Source of the DNA: Massilia niastensis DSM 21313
GTDB taxonomy: Bacteria > Pseudomonadota > Gammaproteobacteria > Burkholderiales > Burkholderiaceae_D
Direction: 5' to 3'
Length of the DNA stretch: 60,948 nucleotides
NCBI RefSeq assembly: GCF_000382345.1
Contig: NZ_KB908115.1
Location: 1-60,948 of the forward strand
Both the position numbers and the translations under genes were made by a program. Positions 43,381 through 51,575 of this stretch are shown piece after piece (within the stretch, counting starts at the first letter, position 1; every line of letters begins with the position of its first letter). The notes beneath the pieces are model-generated. The model searched no databases. It was not told the origin of the DNA and was given only the letters and a program-made list of their open reading frames with translations.

Positions 43381-44259
43381 TCAGCTCAGGAAGATGCGGT
43401 CCATGCGGTCCCACGCGAAGTCGCGGGCGAGAAGCTCGAGGCGTTTCTCCATGCGCTCGATGTTGACGTAGTGGCGGAAGCGCGCCTTGGCGCCCAGGCC
43501 TTGCGGGCGTGGCTGTCCGGGATCGATCTCCCATGGGTGAAAGTAGAACAGGGCGGGTTCGCGGTCGTCGCGGTTGACCTTCTCCATCATCCAGCGCGAC
43601 AGCAGGTAGGGCAGCAGGCGGAAGTAGCCGCCGCCGCCGGCCGGCAGGTTGCGGCCCGCCAGCTTGACCGTCGTGATCGGCACTTCGAGCAGGCCGTCCG
43701 GTCCGTTCGGGTAGAACGCGAAGCGCGGCGCGTCCGGCATGCCGTAGTGGTCGTGCGCGATCGGGTAGATGCTGGAGCTGTAGCGGTAGCCCGCCTCGAC
43801 CAGGGCGTCGAGCGCCCACAGGTTGCCGTGGCCGATCGAGAAGCTGGGCGCGCGGTAGCCGAGCACCGCCTGGCCGCCGATGTCTTCCAGCAGCGCCTTG
43901 CTGGAACGGATGTCGTTGTCGAACTCGGCGCGGCTCTGGTCCGAGGCGCGCAGGTGGCCATAGCCGTGGCTGGCCAGTTCGTGGCCGCCGGCGACGATGC
44001 GCCGCACCATGGCCGGATAGCGCTCGGCGATCCAGCCGAGGGTGAAGAAGGTGGCGCGCACCCCGTGGCGCTCGAACAGCGCCAGGATGCGCTCGACGTT
44101 GGCTTCGACCCGGCATTCGCGCGCCGGCCAGCTGTCGCGCGGGATGTACGGTGCAAAGGCGGAGACCTGGAAGTAATCCTCGACGTCGCAGGTCATGGCG
44201 TTGCGCAGGCGCTGGCCGGGACCGGGCGCCGGCCGGGCTGCGGGGGCTTGCATCTTCAT
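43381..44259 (-). CDS. XrtA-associated polysaccharide deacetylase
   Basis: A 292-aa deacetylase of the pepcterm_polyde (TIGR03006) type with the C-terminal DUF3473 region. The motif MTCDVEDYFQVSAF contains the catalytic Asp pair, ASHGYGHLRASDQ the His ligands, and GYRAPSFSIGHGN and PALFYFHPWEIDPGQPR complete the family pattern. The ATG at 44259 overlaps the ATPase stop by 4 bases. An internal ATG at 44196 directly before TCDVED is an alternative start. It likely deacetylates amino sugars of the exopolysaccharide. Confidence 0.94.
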   Translation of the reverse strand: MKMQAPAARPAPGPGQRLRNAMTCDVEDYFQVSAFAPYIPRDSWPARECRVEANVERILALFERHGVRATFFTLGWIAERYPAMVRRIVAGGHELASHGYGHLRASDQSRAEFDNDIRSSKALLEDIGGQAVLGYRAPSFSIGHGNLWALDALVEAGYRYSSSIYPIAHDHYGMPDAPRFAFYPNGPDGLLEVPITTVKLAGRNLPAGGGGYFRLLPYLLSRWMMEKVNRDDREPALFYFHPWEIDPGQPRPQGLGAKARFRHYVNIERMEKRLELLARDFAWDRMDRIFLS

Positions 44260-45287
44260 TCCTGGTTATCCATCTGCTGGGCCGCCGCGCCCTGCGGCGT
44301 GGCGACGATTTTCTTCAGGATCGACAGTACCGAGACGATCGATTTCTCGAGGCGCATCATGCGTTCGTCGAGCAGCTCGACGCTGGCGCCGGTGCGCGGC
44401 GGCTCTTCCGCGAGGGCGGTGGCGGCGTTCGCCGCCGGCAGGCCGGCGCCCGGCAGCTCGCCTTCGTCCGGCAGCTGGAATTCCTGGTCGATGTCGCGCA
44501 CCACCTCGCCGATGTCGGCCTCGGTGAAGGCGTGCATCTCTTCCAGGTAGCCCATCAGGAGCACGCGGTCCATCAGGGTGTTGGTCTTGCGCGGGATGCC
44601 GCCGCTGTAGGCGTACACCGCCGCGTGCGCGCCTTCGTCCAGGCTGGGGTCGCCATTCCAGCCGACGGTGGCCATGCGGTGCTCGACGTAGGCGCGGGTT
44701 TCCTGCGCATCCATCGGGCCCAGGTGGTAGCTGGCGATCACGCGCTGGCGCAGCTGCTGCATGGTGGGGCTGTGCAGGGTGGCGCGGAACTCCGGCTGGC
44801 CGAGCAGGAAGGTCTGCAGCAGCGAGCGGTCGTCGGTCTGGAAGTTCGACAGCATGCGCAGTTCCTCGACCGTGCGCGCGTTCAGGTTCTGGGCTTCGTC
44901 GATCACCAGCAGGGCGCGCTGGCCCTGGCGGTCGACGGTGCGCAGGAACAGTTCGAGGCGGTTGAGCAGCTCGGCCTTGCTGGCGCCCTCGTAGGGCAGG
45001 CCGAAGGCCGACACCACCATGCGCAGCGTATCCTCGGGATCGAGGCTGGTGTTGACGATGTGGGCCGCGACGATCTGGTCGGACGGCAGCCGGTTGAACA
45101 GGTTGCGCACCAGGGTGGTCTTGCCGGCGCCGACTTCGCCGGTGATGACGATGAAGCCCTCGCCCTGGGACAGGCCGTACTCGAGGTAGGCCATGGCGCG
45201 CTTGTGGCCCTTGGATCCGAAGAAGAAGTGGGGGTCCGGCCGGAGCTGGAACGGCTTGGCGGACAATCCGTAGTAGGTTTCGTACAT
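44256..45287 (-). CDS. XrtA-associated ExeA-like ATPase
   Basis: A 343-aa AAA ATPase of the pepcterm_ATPase (TIGR03015) type. It starts YYGLSAKPFQLRPDPHFFFGS, has Walker A GEVGAGKT at 50-57 and Walker B ALLVIDEAQNLN, and IMDRVLLMGYLEEMHAF-like sensor region. The last 90 residues are Pro/Ala/Glu-rich with a short coiled-coil-like end. No membrane helix is obvious. The function may be assembly or energising of the export channel, by analogy with ExeA. It lies between the barrel and deacetylase genes. Confidence 0.94.
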   Translation of the reverse strand: MYETYYGLSAKPFQLRPDPHFFFGSKGHKRAMAYLEYGLSQGEGFIVITGEVGAGKTTLVRNLFNRLPSDQIVAAHIVNTSLDPEDTLRMVVSAFGLPYEGASKAELLNRLELFLRTVDRQGQRALLVIDEAQNLNARTVEELRMLSNFQTDDRSLLQTFLLGQPEFRATLHSPTMQQLRQRVIASYHLGPMDAQETRAYVEHRMATVGWNGDPSLDEGAHAAVYAYSGGIPRKTNTLMDRVLLMGYLEEMHAFTEADIGEVVRDIDQEFQLPDEGELPGAGLPAANAATALAEEPPRTGASVELLDERMMRLEKSIVSVLSILKKIVATPQGAAAQQMDNQE

Positions 45288-45302
45288 CGCTGACTCTTCC
45301 GC

Positions 45303-46928
45303 TTAAAGCTGCATGGACAGGCTCGCCGAAATGGCGTGCTCCTCATACTTGCTGCTGTTGGTGGTGCCGACGTTGCCGGTACGCCGGCGGAATTCGACCT
45401 TGCCCAGCAATTGCTGGCCGAGACGGCGCGTCATCCCCACGCGCAGCACGCGCTGCCGGTCGAGGATGTCGGTGGTGAGCGAATGGCTGCGGCTGATGTT
45501 CCAGCTGGCGATCAGGTTCGAGCGCGAATTCATCTGGTAGGTGTAGCTGGCGCGCAGGCCGCGCTGGCGCACGTTGTCGTTCAGCGTGGTCAGCAGGCTG
45601 CCGAGCAGTTCGCTGTCGCTCTGCTGGTCGGACAGGGCGTTGCGGTGGTTGGAATACAGGCTGAGCACCGCGTTGGTGCGCGCGCGCCGGAACGCGGCCG
45701 TCGCCTGCAGCGCCTTCTGGCGCATGTAGCGGTTGCTCAGGTAGTTCACGTTGTCGGCCAGGCTGGGCGGCAGGCCGGTCGCCTCGATGTAGGCCGCCAC
45801 CACGCGCTCGCGCTCGAGCGGGTCGGGGTAGGCGGTGCTGAACAGGCGGTCGAGCAGGGCGGTGGTGTCGAGCGCCGACGGCAGCAGGAACTGCTGGCGC
45901 GAGGTCGTGATCGCGTCGCTGTAGCTGATGTTCCACACCGTGTAGCGGCTGCGGTGGCTGGCCAGCACCGAACCGGTCTGCCCGTAGTAGTGGCGCCCGA
46001 GCGCGGCCTGCAGGCTGGTGCGCGCCGACGGGTTCCAGATCACGCCGCCCGACCAGTTGCGGCCTTCGTTCCTGCCGCCCGGGCCGGCGAATTCGTAGCG
46101 GTCGTAGCCGGCGTTGGCGGTCAGCGCCAGGCGCGCGGTGAGGCGGTAGCTCAGGTTCGCCGCCAGGTTCTCGGTCGAGGTCTCGCCGAGGCGGTCGCTG
46201 TCGAGGTCCTGGCGGTAGTAGTTCAGGCCCCAGCCGAGGGTGCTGAAGGCGGCGCCACTCGCCAGGCTGGCGCTGACGTTGTCGCTGTCGGACTTGCCGA
46301 AGCCCTGGTTCAGGTTGCTGTCGACCGAATCGCGCGAATAGCGCAGCTGCATGTTGGCGATATTGCCGAAGCGCTGTACCAGGTAGGGGCTGAAACTCCA
46401 GGTCTTGACCTCGGTACGGTTGCCGAGGATGTACAGGTCGTTGGTCAGCTGCGGACCGAAGGCCGAGACGCTGCGCTGGCCGCGCGAGGCCGAGGCGTCG
46501 AGGTACAGCAGGTCCTGGACCAGGACGCTCTGCAGCGCGCCGCTGTAGCTGCGCTGGCTGTCGCGGGTGTTGTTGGCGATGCCGTGCAGGTAGGCGAACT
46601 GGTGCCACTGGGCCGAGGCCGAGACGTTCAGGCGCGGACTGCGGTTGACGACCGTGATGCCGGGCGTGACCTGGCTGACCAGGTCGCTGTGCTTCAGGGC
46701 GCTGTCGCTCTGCAGGGTGACGTTGTCGGTCCAGGTTTCGGTGATGCCGATGGTGGGGATGATGCGCCAGCCGGCCTTCGCCAGCACGGGCGCCTGCGCC
46801 GGGGTTTCCGCCTGGGCCAGCGCCGGGGTCTCGGTCTGCGCCAGCGCCTGCGCCTGCACCGCCAGCAGCATTGCCGCCGCGGCCAGCGGCGCCAGGCGCA
46901 GCGGCGCCCGGCCCTGCCGTTTAGCCAT
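45303..46928 (-). CDS. Outer-membrane beta-barrel protein (PEP-CTERM TIGR03016 type)
   Basis: A 541-aa protein with a cleavable signal peptide (KRQGRAPLRLAPLAAAAMLLAVQAQALAQ). A short repeated segment ETPALAQAETPAQAP comes next, then a region of alternating amphipathic beta strands typical of 16-18-stranded barrels: GITETWTDNVTL, LNVSASAQWHQF and many others, ending AISASLSMQL with no PEP-CTERM tail. A terminal Leu is common in barrels assembled by Bam. Likely the outer-membrane pore or partner of EpsE for polysaccharide release. I chose the ATG at 46928 because the frame upstream translates the kinase end. Confidence 0.88.
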   Translation of the reverse strand: MAKRQGRAPLRLAPLAAAAMLLAVQAQALAQTETPALAQAETPAQAPVLAKAGWRIIPTIGITETWTDNVTLQSDSALKHSDLVSQVTPGITVVNRSPRLNVSASAQWHQFAYLHGIANNTRDSQRSYSGALQSVLVQDLLYLDASASRGQRSVSAFGPQLTNDLYILGNRTEVKTWSFSPYLVQRFGNIANMQLRYSRDSVDSNLNQGFGKSDSDNVSASLASGAAFSTLGWGLNYYRQDLDSDRLGETSTENLAANLSYRLTARLALTANAGYDRYEFAGPGGRNEGRNWSGGVIWNPSARTSLQAALGRHYYGQTGSVLASHRSRYTVWNISYSDAITTSRQQFLLPSALDTTALLDRLFSTAYPDPLERERVVAAYIEATGLPPSLADNVNYLSNRYMRQKALQATAAFRRARTNAVLSLYSNHRNALSDQQSDSELLGSLLTTLNDNVRQRGLRASYTYQMNSRSNLIASWNISRSHSLTTDILDRQRVLRVGMTRRLGQQLLGKVEFRRRTGNVGTTNSSKYEEHAISASLSMQL

Positions 46929-47901
46929 AGTGATAATCATACGTCTCTTCGATGCCGGGGATGTCCCTGGTCTTGTTATAGATGAGGTTGACGTTGCCCA
47001 TGCCATCCAGCTGCCGCAGCGCTTCCTGGACCGCGTGCTGGGTCGTGGTCTGCGCTTCCACGACGACCACGATCTGGCCCATGTGGCTGGCGAGCACGCG
47101 CGATTCGCTGGTCAGCAGCAGCGGCGGCGAATCGAAGATGATGACGCGGTCCGGATAGCGGTTCGCCAGCTCGGTGACCATGGCGTTCATGGTCGAGCTG
47201 GCCAGCAGCTCGGTGGCGCGCGGCGTGCTGGTGCCGGCCGGCAGGATCGACAGGGTGTCGACATTGGTGCGCAGCATGACGTCCGACAGGTCGAGCTTGT
47301 CGTCCAGCAGGATGTCCATCAGGCCGCGCTGGGCCGGCAGGCCGAGCGTGCGCAGCACCGACGGGCGCGCCACGTCGGCGTCCACCAGCAGCACCGTGTG
47401 GTCGAGTTCCATGGCGATGCTCATGGCCAGGTTGATCGCGCAATAGGTCTTGCCTTCGCCGGGCAGCGAGCTGGTCACCATGATCAGGTTGGAGGGATTC
47501 TCGTGCGGCTTGTGCTCGGCGAACGCGCGCTTGAGCAGCGGACGCTTGATGATGCGGAATTCCTCGAGCAGGTTGGTACGCCCGCCGGCGGCGGTGACCA
47601 GGCCCAGGTCGCGCATGCGTCCCAGGTCCAGGTCGACCTTGCGGGTGCTCTGGCGGCCAGGCGTGGCGGCGCCTGGCGCGGCCACTCTCGGGGCGGCGCC
47701 ACCGCGGGCGGCTTGCGGATGGGCTGCGGGCGGTGGCGAGGCGGGCGCCGCGGCTGCGGCGGCCACGGGTTGGGCCGTCACGGCATCGGCGGCGGCGGAG
47801 TCGGCAACGGGCGCCTGGTCCGCGGACTTGGCCGCCGGAACCGGGGCAGCGGCTTGGCGCTGCTGGTCGATGCGGCTGGCTGCTTTTTCGATAATGCTCA
47901 C
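46921..47901 (-). CDS. Polysaccharide tyrosine autokinase (PEP-CTERM type)
   Basis: A 326-aa cytoplasmic bacterial tyrosine kinase of the pepcterm_TyrKin (TIGR03018) type. A low-complexity Ala/Pro N-terminus (1-80) is followed by the BY-kinase domain with Walker A SSLPGEGKTYCAINLA, A' VLLVDADVARPS and B RVIIFDSPPLL. The C-terminal tyrosine cluster EETYDYHYG carries three Tyr in six residues. It starts at GTG with AAGGAG upstream. It would phosphorylate itself in contact with the Wzz-like protein encoded just upstream and set chain length or export rate. Confidence 0.95.
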   Translation of the reverse strand: MSIIEKAASRIDQQRQAAAPVPAAKSADQAPVADSAAADAVTAQPVAAAAAAPASPPPAAHPQAARGGAAPRVAAPGAATPGRQSTRKVDLDLGRMRDLGLVTAAGGRTNLLEEFRIIKRPLLKRAFAEHKPHENPSNLIMVTSSLPGEGKTYCAINLAMSIAMELDHTVLLVDADVARPSVLRTLGLPAQRGLMDILLDDKLDLSDVMLRTNVDTLSILPAGTSTPRATELLASSTMNAMVTELANRYPDRVIIFDSPPLLLTSESRVLASHMGQIVVVVEAQTTTQHAVQEALRQLDGMGNVNLIYNKTRDIPGIEETYDYHYG

Positions 47902-47919
47902 ATTCGCTCCTTGACTACC

Positions 47920-49449
47920 TTACATCGTGGGACGGACCAGCATGGCGGCGACGCCGGCGCCATACGTGCCGAACAGCAGCAGCACCGCGCCGGCCAGCGC
48001 GACCAGGCGGCGCTTGCGGCGGACGGTCTGCTCGGCAGTCCAGTTCATGCTGATCGAACCGAGGACCGGCACCTCGGTGACCTCGCGCAGGGTCGCCTGG
48101 CTGAGGAAGGTCGGACGCACCTGGCTCAACAGGAAGGCGCCGGCCAGGCCGGCCAACAGCGCGCCGATGAACACCAGGGAGAACAGCTGCAGGCGGTGCG
48201 GGCCGCTCGGGAGCGCCGGGGCGGTCGGCGGGTCGATCACGCGGAAGGTCAGCATGTCGGTGGCCGAGGACAGGTCACCCGACAGCTTGGCCGATTCGCG
48301 GCGCTGCAACAGCTTCTGGTAATTCTCGTGGTTCACCTGGTAGTCGCGGTTCAGCTGGGCCAGCTGGGCCTCGATCTCGGTCACTTCGGTGCTCTGGGTA
48401 CGCAGGCGCGCCGCACGCGTGCTGTACTCGGCGACGCGGGCCTGCAGCGAGGCGACGCGGGCTTCGGCTTCCGACAGCGCCACGGTGAGCTGCTGCAGCA
48501 TCGGACTGTAGCTGGCGCCCGGGTCCATGCTCGGCTTGCGGTTCTTCGAGTCCTCGAGCTTGCGCGCCTGCAGCTGCTCGAGCAGGCGGCGCTGGGCGAC
48601 GATGTCCGGGTGCTGCTCGGTGTACTGGGTGCGCAGGGCGTCGAGGGTCTTGACGGTGGTGGCGATGCGCTCTTCCAGCGCCGGGTCGGCCATGGACGGG
48701 TCGATGCGGTCGCCGGGAGCGCCTTCGCCCGAGATCTTGCGGCGGATCGCGTTGCGGGCCTGCTCGGCCTCGGCCAGTTCCAGGCGCGCCGAGTTCAGCG
48801 CATCGGTGGCCGCGATCATGCGTGAACCGAAGTCCGCGCCCTGGCTCGGCAGCATGCCGACGTTCCTGATCTTGAATTCCTTCAGCCTGTTCTCGGCCGT
48901 GGCCAGGCGTTCCTCGTAACTCTTGATCTGGTCATCGATGAACTGCACCGCCTTTTCCGAATCCTGCTTCTTGCCGCCGAAACTGCCCTCGACGAAGATG
49001 GTCAGGAAGGCCTGCACCACGTCCTTGCCTTCCTTGGCGGTGGGCGCGGTAAAGCTGATCGTGTAGATGTTTTCGCGCTCGGTGCCGGCGATCTTGATGC
49101 GGGACATCACGTCCTCGATCAGGTCTTCCTGCTCCTTGGGCGTGCGCGCCTTGACGTCCATGTCGACCATCCGCATCACGCGCTCGACGTTCGGGCGGCT
49201 GATCAGGGTGCGGCGCATGAACAGGACCTGCTGGTCCAGGTTCGGCAAGGAAGTCATGCCCGCCAGCAAAGGCTTGAGGATGCTCTGGGTATCGACATAC
49301 ACCCGGGCCGAAGCCTCGTACTGGTTGGGCAGCTTGAACACGACCGCCCAGCCGGCGAGTGCGACTACCCAGGTGATGACGACGGCATGCCAGCGGTATT
49401 TACCAATGGCTTTGAGGAAAGTAAGGATCAGGGCTGTAATTTCGGCCAT
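47920..49449 (-). CDS. Polysaccharide chain-length determinant (Wzz/PEP-CTERM type)
   Basis: A 509-aa PCP-type protein (TIGR03007). The first membrane helix (about 20-40, HAVVITWVVALAGWAVVFKLP) is followed by a Wzz domain with YEASARVYVDTQSILKPLL. A long coiled-coil region (about 165-400) comes next, then a C-terminal helix near 430-450 and another near 485-505. Between these a conserved PTFLSQATLREVTEVPVLGSIS is characteristic. It forms the inner-membrane periplasmic bell controlling chain length together with the kinase. It is the first gene of the 17-gene leftward operon; its promoter must lie in the 49450-49889 gap. Confidence 0.95.
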   Translation of the reverse strand: MAEITALILTFLKAIGKYRWHAVVITWVVALAGWAVVFKLPNQYEASARVYVDTQSILKPLLAGMTSLPNLDQQVLFMRRTLISRPNVERVMRMVDMDVKARTPKEQEDLIEDVMSRIKIAGTERENIYTISFTAPTAKEGKDVVQAFLTIFVEGSFGGKKQDSEKAVQFIDDQIKSYEERLATAENRLKEFKIRNVGMLPSQGADFGSRMIAATDALNSARLELAEAEQARNAIRRKISGEGAPGDRIDPSMADPALEERIATTVKTLDALRTQYTEQHPDIVAQRRLLEQLQARKLEDSKNRKPSMDPGASYSPMLQQLTVALSEAEARVASLQARVAEYSTRAARLRTQSTEVTEIEAQLAQLNRDYQVNHENYQKLLQRRESAKLSGDLSSATDMLTFRVIDPPTAPALPSGPHRLQLFSLVFIGALLAGLAGAFLLSQVRPTFLSQATLREVTEVPVLGSISMNWTAEQTVRRKRRLVALAGAVLLLFGTYGAGVAAMLVRPTM

Positions 49450-49579
49450 CTTGTCAGTCTCGCGTGTCAGGTTCCGGGCGGAGCGCCGGGCTCAACAAAA
49501 TAAACATTCTTGCATCATCGCTTGTACACCCATCAATTGCAATTAGGGCTTTCTAAATTGCGCATTTGCGACGCGACAG

Positions 49580-49594
49580 TGCAAACTGTTTGCA
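49580..49594. promoter_or_regulatory. TGCAAA-CTG-TTTGCA palindrome (operator-like)
   Basis: A perfect inverted repeat with arms identical to those at 19697-19709 and 25241-25253 but with a three-base centre. The 12 bases GTGCAAACTGTT also match block 2 copy A (19751-19762). It lies about 130 bases upstream of the large leftward operon. Confidence 0.55.
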
Positions 49595-49841
49595 ACAAAA
49601 ATACCTCTATGCAACGAACATATCGTTACCGCCAGCCTGCCCTACGCGCCATATTGTTGCATTATCGCAAACATTCAATAAAACGGGTTGTTGTATTTAA
49701 CTAAATTTTTTTGCGGGGCACGACAGTGGACAATGCGACTATGAGAAGATAGCAATTAGTTGCTGAAAATAAAACTTCGTTATTGTAATGTTTAAATTTG
49801 GAAAGCCCCTGCACGATTGAAACGCGCGCTCGTGCCCCGGG

Positions 49842-49857
49842 CGGTTCGGCCCTTGCA
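49842..49857 (+). promoter_or_regulatory. Candidate sigma-54 element of the protease gene
   Basis: CGGTTC-GGCCC-TTGCA keeps the invariant GG and GC exactly ten bases apart and has a perfect TTGCA -12 half, but its -24 half is poor. Transcription would start near 49868. It may be chance. Confidence 0.25.
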
Positions 49858-49889
49858 GAAGAGGTGTAGCTGATGAATGTGATGTGCGT

Positions 49890-50663
49890 ATGACAATATC
49901 CTTAATGACGTTCCGTTTGCCCGCCCTGTTGTTTGCAAGCCTCATGCTGTCCGCTCCGGTTGCCGCCGAGACCCTGGCCCAGACCGTCGCGGCGGTGAAG
50001 AAATCCGTGCTCGGGATCGGCACCCACCTGAAGACGCGCAGTCCCGCGGTCACTTTCGTGGGCACCGGCTTCGTGGTGGGCGACGGGCTGAGCGTGGTGA
50101 CCAATGCCCACGTGGTGCCCGACACCCTGAACGCCGCGCGCATGGAGGAACTGGGCGTGGTGGTCGGCGATGGCGCCAACGTGGCCTTCCGTCCCGCCAG
50201 GCTGGTCGCGCTCGACCGCGAGCATGACCTGGCCCACCTGCGCCTGACCGGCACGCCGTTGCCGGCCTTGCGGCTGGGCGACTCCGACAGCGTGGCGGAA
50301 GGGCAGGAGCTGGCGTTCACCGGTTTCCCGCTCGGCATGCTGCTGGGCCTGTATCCCGCCACCCACCGGGCCTCGGTGGCGGCGATCACGCCGATCGTGC
50401 GGCCTTCGCTCGATGCGCGCCGGCTCGACGCGCGCGCCATCGCCCAGCTGCAACGCTCCTCCTTCTCGATTTTCCAGCTCGACGGCACCGCCTATCCGGG
50501 CAACAGCGGCAGCCCAGTCTACGATCCCGCGACCGGGTCGGTGCTGGGCGTCATCAATGCCGTGTTTGTCAAAGGACTGAAGGAGACGGCGATTACCGCG
50601 CCCAGCGGCATCACCTATGCGGTTCCGGCACGTCATGTGCACGAACTGTTGCAGCGCAAGTGA
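49890..50663 (+). CDS. Trypsin-like serine protease (no PDZ domain), exported
   Basis: A 257-aa protein with a signal peptide (FRLPALLFASLMLSAPVAAE). The fold is S1 trypsin-like (DegP-type catalytic domain): His74 in TNAHVV, Asp113 in DREHDLAHL and Ser206 in YPGNSGSPVYD. It ends soon after, with no PDZ domain. Several nearby starts (GTG 49884, ATG 49890, ATG 49905) are possible; I cannot decide. It sits between the large leftward operon and epsE, so a role in processing or quality control of envelope EPS/PEP-CTERM proteins is plausible. Its target is unknown. Confidence 0.88.
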   Translation: MTISLMTFRLPALLFASLMLSAPVAAETLAQTVAAVKKSVLGIGTHLKTRSPAVTFVGTGFVVGDGLSVVTNAHVVPDTLNAARMEELGVVVGDGANVAFRPARLVALDREHDLAHLRLTGTPLPALRLGDSDSVAEGQELAFTGFPLGMLLGLYPATHRASVAAITPIVRPSLDARRLDARAIAQLQRSSFSIFQLDGTAYPGNSGSPVYDPATGSVLGVINAVFVKGLKETAITAPSGITYAVPARHVHELLQRK

Positions 50664-50813
50664 CAATCATGAAACTATTTCAACCGTATACAGCAATTCG
50701 GCCGGGACTATGTTATACAATACACCACGCCTGTTGATGGCTAAATTACAATTTTTGGATGTCGAGGATGCTGCGCGGGTAAGCCGCGTTGGCGCTGCGG
50801 AAGGGGAAGCGAC

Positions 50814-51440
50814 GTGAGCAAGATGATGCACCTGATGAAACATGCTGCGGTGGCGGGCGCCGCCGGTTGCCTGCTGCTGCTTGGCGGCTGCGCCAGCACC
50901 GTACCGCCGACCCAGGCGGCCCTGGCGCCGGTGAATCCGGACTATCTGATCGGTCCGGGCGACAGCGTCAATATCATCGTCTGGCGTAATCCGGAAGTCT
51001 CGATGGCGGTCCCGGTGCGCCCGGACGGCAAGATCACCACGCCGCTGGTCGAAGACCTGCCGGCAGCCGGCAAGACCTCGACCCAGCTGGCGCGCGACAT
51101 CGAACAGGCGCTGGCGAAGTTCATCCAGCAGCCGGTGGTCACCGTGATCGTGACCAACTTCGTCGGCAATTTCAACGAGCAGATCCGCGTGATCGGCCAG
51201 GCGGCCCGTCCGCAGGCGCTGCCTTACCGCCGCGACATGTCGGTGATGGATGTGCTGATCGCGGTCGGCGGCATCACCGAATTCGCGGCCGGCGACAAGG
51301 CGACCATCGTCCGCAACGTCGACGGCAAGCAGGAAAAAATCCCTGTGCGCCTCGACGCCCTGCTGAAGGACGGCGACGTGTCGGCCAACATGATGGTGCG
51401 CCCGGGCGACATCCTGGTGATCCCGGAAAGCTTCTTTTAA
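50814..51440 (+). CDS. epsE: Polysaccharide export lipoprotein EpsE (PEP-CTERM type)
   Basis: A 208-aa lipoprotein of the polysaccharide biosynthesis/export family (TIGR03028 type). The signal peptide ends in the lipobox LLGGC, then YLIGPGDSVNIIVWRNPEVS (Poly_export motif) and a SLBB-like domain IRVIGQAARPQALPYRRDMSVMDVLIAVGGI. It is short compared with Wza, lacking a C-terminal membrane helix. It starts at GTG with GAAGGGG upstream. It would form the periplasmic/outer-membrane exit together with the barrel protein. Here it is split from the chain-length/kinase genes, which it usually precedes, and lies on the opposite strand. Confidence 0.94.
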   Translation: MSKMMHLMKHAAVAGAAGCLLLLGGCASTVPPTQAALAPVNPDYLIGPGDSVNIIVWRNPEVSMAVPVRPDGKITTPLVEDLPAAGKTSTQLARDIEQALAKFIQQPVVTVIVTNFVGNFNEQIRVIGQAARPQALPYRRDMSVMDVLIAVGGITEFAAGDKATIVRNVDGKQEKIPVRLDALLKDGDVSANMMVRPGDILVIPESFF

Positions 51441-51512
51441 GCTTTTTGATCTGGCTCAAGCTGTGAACCGTGGTGTGAACAGGGCTGGTGCGTCGGTGAA
51501 GAATGGCATATT

Positions 51513-51535
51513 CTTAACAAAATATAATTGTTAAG
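51513..51535. promoter_or_regulatory. CTTAACAA-N7-TTGTTAAG palindrome with embedded TATAAT
   Basis: Perfect 8-base arms with a 7-base centre lie 40 bases before the GAF gene. A consensus TATAAT (51523-51528) is within the palindrome, so it could be an operator over a -10 box. A run of eight T follows (51541-51548), so a weak terminator for epsE is the other reading. TGTTAAG also occurs in block 2 at 19759 and 25303. Confidence 0.45.
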
Positions 51536-51575
51536 CTAGTTTTTTTTGCCACTTTTTACCTGACGGGTAGCACAC

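Larger units (their letters stand above)
49450..49889. other. Divergent regulatory gap between the large EPS operon and the protease gene
   Basis: There is no gene here. AT-rich bases 49500-49700 are crowded with TTGCA/TGCAA half-sites: 49511, the palindrome ATTGCAAT at 49536, 49556-49569, the perfect palindrome at 49580-49594, 49609 and 49657. A candidate sigma-54 element lies at 49842-49857 for the rightward gene. No clear sigma-70 core for the leftward operon was found. Confidence 0.55.
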
